Shown here piece after piece: positions 62,057 to 64,000 of a DNA stretch of 64,000 nucleotides (position 1 is the stretch's first letter; each line of letters begins with the position of its first letter). The position numbers were made by a program, and so were the translations under genes. Origin of the DNA: Scortum barcoo (Eukaryota; Chordata; Actinopteri; Centrarchiformes; Terapontidae); the NCBI GenBank assembly GCA_023238725.1, contig CM041551.1:2260104-2324103 (forward strand). Reading direction: 5' to 3'. The notes below the pieces were generated by a model, which was not told where the DNA came from, did not search any database, and saw only the letters and a list, made by a program, of their open reading frames with translations.

Positions 62057-64000
62057 CAAGCACAGGCATTGGCATTTTTTTTTTTTAGCAAAAAGAGACT
62101 GTTAGTTACAATACACAACCCAGCAGTCTCACACATAACCCCCCCTTGTCAAGCATGAGATCATAAATAATGAGCTTTGGATGATAGATACCAAACTTGA
62201 AAAAAGTACCGAAAGCTTTGTGGATGCTCTATTGGAGAGTTCAGAGTTAAGTCTGGATATCAAGACATCAAAATATCAACTAACAAAGCAGCAGCAAGAT
62301 TAGGATGCACAACAAAGGCTGAAGAGCCGAGATGGGGCATGTTTGAATCAAATGAATTAGATAACATGACTCGGTGGTTACGCGTCTGTCCTTTCCACGG
62401 GAGCAGCCTCTGTGTTTGTTTGAAATGTGAAAGAGATGCGCTGGCTCTCATATGAAAGCAGATCACATTTCAGATTGTTGTGTACGCGTCTTTGATCATA
62501 GATGTTTTAAAAGCTGGTACAGGGGTTGAGTGCTTGTGAGATGGCTCTGGTTACATGTTCCTGTCTTGTTTAAGAGTAATTACACTCCACTGTGTTCACC
62601 CTGTCTCCACCCACTACACACTGCTGAAAAATATTTGCTGGGGTGACGGAGTGACGGAATAAAGGGTGGGGTTGGCGCATTGTGCTCTCTGATCAAATTT
62701 CTATCTATTTCATGTCAGAGTGATAAATAGAGTGGGCAGCTGAGTGAATTTTAAAAACCAACTGTGCCACAAAGCTGCTGTTTTTCTTTGCAACTGTAGT
62801 ACTGACACAAAGCTTAATTACCCATTAAATTGTGTTTTGATAAAAAATAACAAATTGGAGGAATGGACATTTTATTTTGGTGAGTTAAGCTCGATTAGCT
62901 AATGATTTGTGCCATCATGAAAGTTCAAAGCCTGAGCTGTGATTTCAGATCCTTGGTGTTAGTTCAGTTATTGCTTTGTTTATCTGGGAGGGACCAAGCC
63001 TCACATGAGAGCCCCATCTGGTTGGGATTAATGTTACAGCGGGAGTTGGGTAATGAAATATTCACTATGCTTTTTGGTAATTTAATTTGTTGTTTTGGAC
63101 AGCATTTTAGCCATCAGGAAATGTGGGAGAGAGACTAAGGGGATGTAAAAATACTTCTTAAGGTAATTCAAAGTAAAAAAATCCTTTCCTTTTGTGAGTC
63201 ATAACTTTGTCAACCTTGAACACGGACATGAAGCATGAATTGAATCAGTTGGTGTGACCTACACTTCCTGAGGCTGTGATTTATTTCTGATGTTCCTGGT
63301 AAATAAACATTCATGAGTTCACTTGAAAGTAATAGAAAAAATATGCTTCAGAACATGTCTGAGAATCAGTTGTTGATTTAGTGTTGAGTTTTTTTCAGTA
63401 TCAAAGTGATTCAGTGGTAGTTGTCTTCACATTCATGGGTACACAGCAACAGGAACTGTTGAACTAATCTGGCATACTTTCAGTGTTGCCAATTTGCCAA
63501 AATGAGAACAAATAAAGGCTAAAAACACAGGACTCAAATGAATACCACTACTTGAAATACAGCCCATTTGATGACCTTTTGTGTAGTCGTGCTCTCTGGG
63601 CTTTAACTATGTGTCTTGTCATGCTGTTACCCAATAAGCCTATGTGCTGGTGTTTCCCTCTGTCAGATGAGCATAAAAAAGTGTTATACTGTACTTAGTC
63701 CATTTTCATACAGAAGTCAAAGTAAAAAAAGCTGATAAAAGAAAGGAAAATGTAGAAATTCAGAATAAAATACAAGAACGAGACTTAAATTTCAGGAGGA
63801 CCAGTGAAGTGTGTGAAAATGTAATAGGTAATTGTGGCTGTAATTATTACTGGTGTGGAGGTGAAAAACAAAACAATAAAAAGAAAACATACAAGCTCTG
63901 AACATGATTAAAATAATTTACCAGGTTATAGTCATCCCATCTCTTAAATAAATAAATCAAGTCCAATTGCAGCTATTTTAGAATATATGAAGATATGTAT
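62057..64000. other. No recognisable feature
   Basis: AT-rich sequence to the window end. Open frames (for example 62902-63138) have no domain-like content. No repeat termini seen. Confidence 0.5.

Noticed and set aside
1..64000. CRISPR array, tRNA or rRNA genes
   Set aside because: No regularly spaced repeats with unique spacers were seen; the sequence is vertebrate-like; no cloverleaf or rRNA core sequence was recognised by eye.

Overview
This 64 kb window looks like intergenic or intronic DNA from a ray-finned (teleost) fish. It is AT-rich and has no operon-like organisation. I could not recognise a single host protein-coding exon, tRNA or rRNA. The lineage call rests on the repeats: Tc1-like transposons with DD34E transposase relics, several L2/jockey-like non-LTR retrotransposon (LINE) fragments with apurinic-endonuclease and reverse-transcriptase pieces, a solo LTR of Ty3/gypsy type, and abundant dinucleotide microsatellites.

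Layout. 1-11.9 kb: mostly unannotatable sequence with an old interspersed repeat (about 0.8-1.5 kb), a foldback/MITE-like element (5.19-5.83 kb), a short retroposed fragment with clear 12-bp target-site duplications (6.68-6.84 kb), a long degenerate trinucleotide tract (8.9-9.6 kb) and a perfect 23-bp-arm hairpin (11.22 kb). 11.97-13.53 kb: a near full-length but frameshifted Tc1-like element. 15.4-17.6 kb: a (TC)n tract, a high-copy composite repeat and two LINE fragments. 17.6-29.9 kb: essentially no recognisable features. 30.0-30.9 kb: a truncated Tc1-like element on the minus strand. 33.8-37.8 kb: two LINE copies that have lost most of the RT core. 37.9-38.2 kb: a long (TA)n/(CA)n microsatellite. 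38.9-40.3 kb: a complete-ended Tc1-like element with TA duplications whose transposase has lost the catalytic glutamate. 41.2-41.7 kb: a second high-copy repeat. 43.0-43.6 kb: a solo LTR with a 5-bp target-site duplication. 43.7-46.2 kb: a LINE tail, a MITE end, and a minus-strand LINE apparently split by another element. 48.2-48.8 kb: a LINE 3' end. 49.5-50.8 kb: the decayed minus-strand remains of a large, uncharacterised multi-copy protein family ending in a cysteine-containing segment. 50.8-64 kb: sparse, with a LINE 3' tail near 61.8-62.1 kb.

Nothing here suggests genes working together as a pathway. The window records successive transposon insertions, with every transposase and reverse transcriptase broken. 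The least conventional item is the relic at 49.5-50.8 kb. All family assignments are by eye from translated motifs; no search was run.
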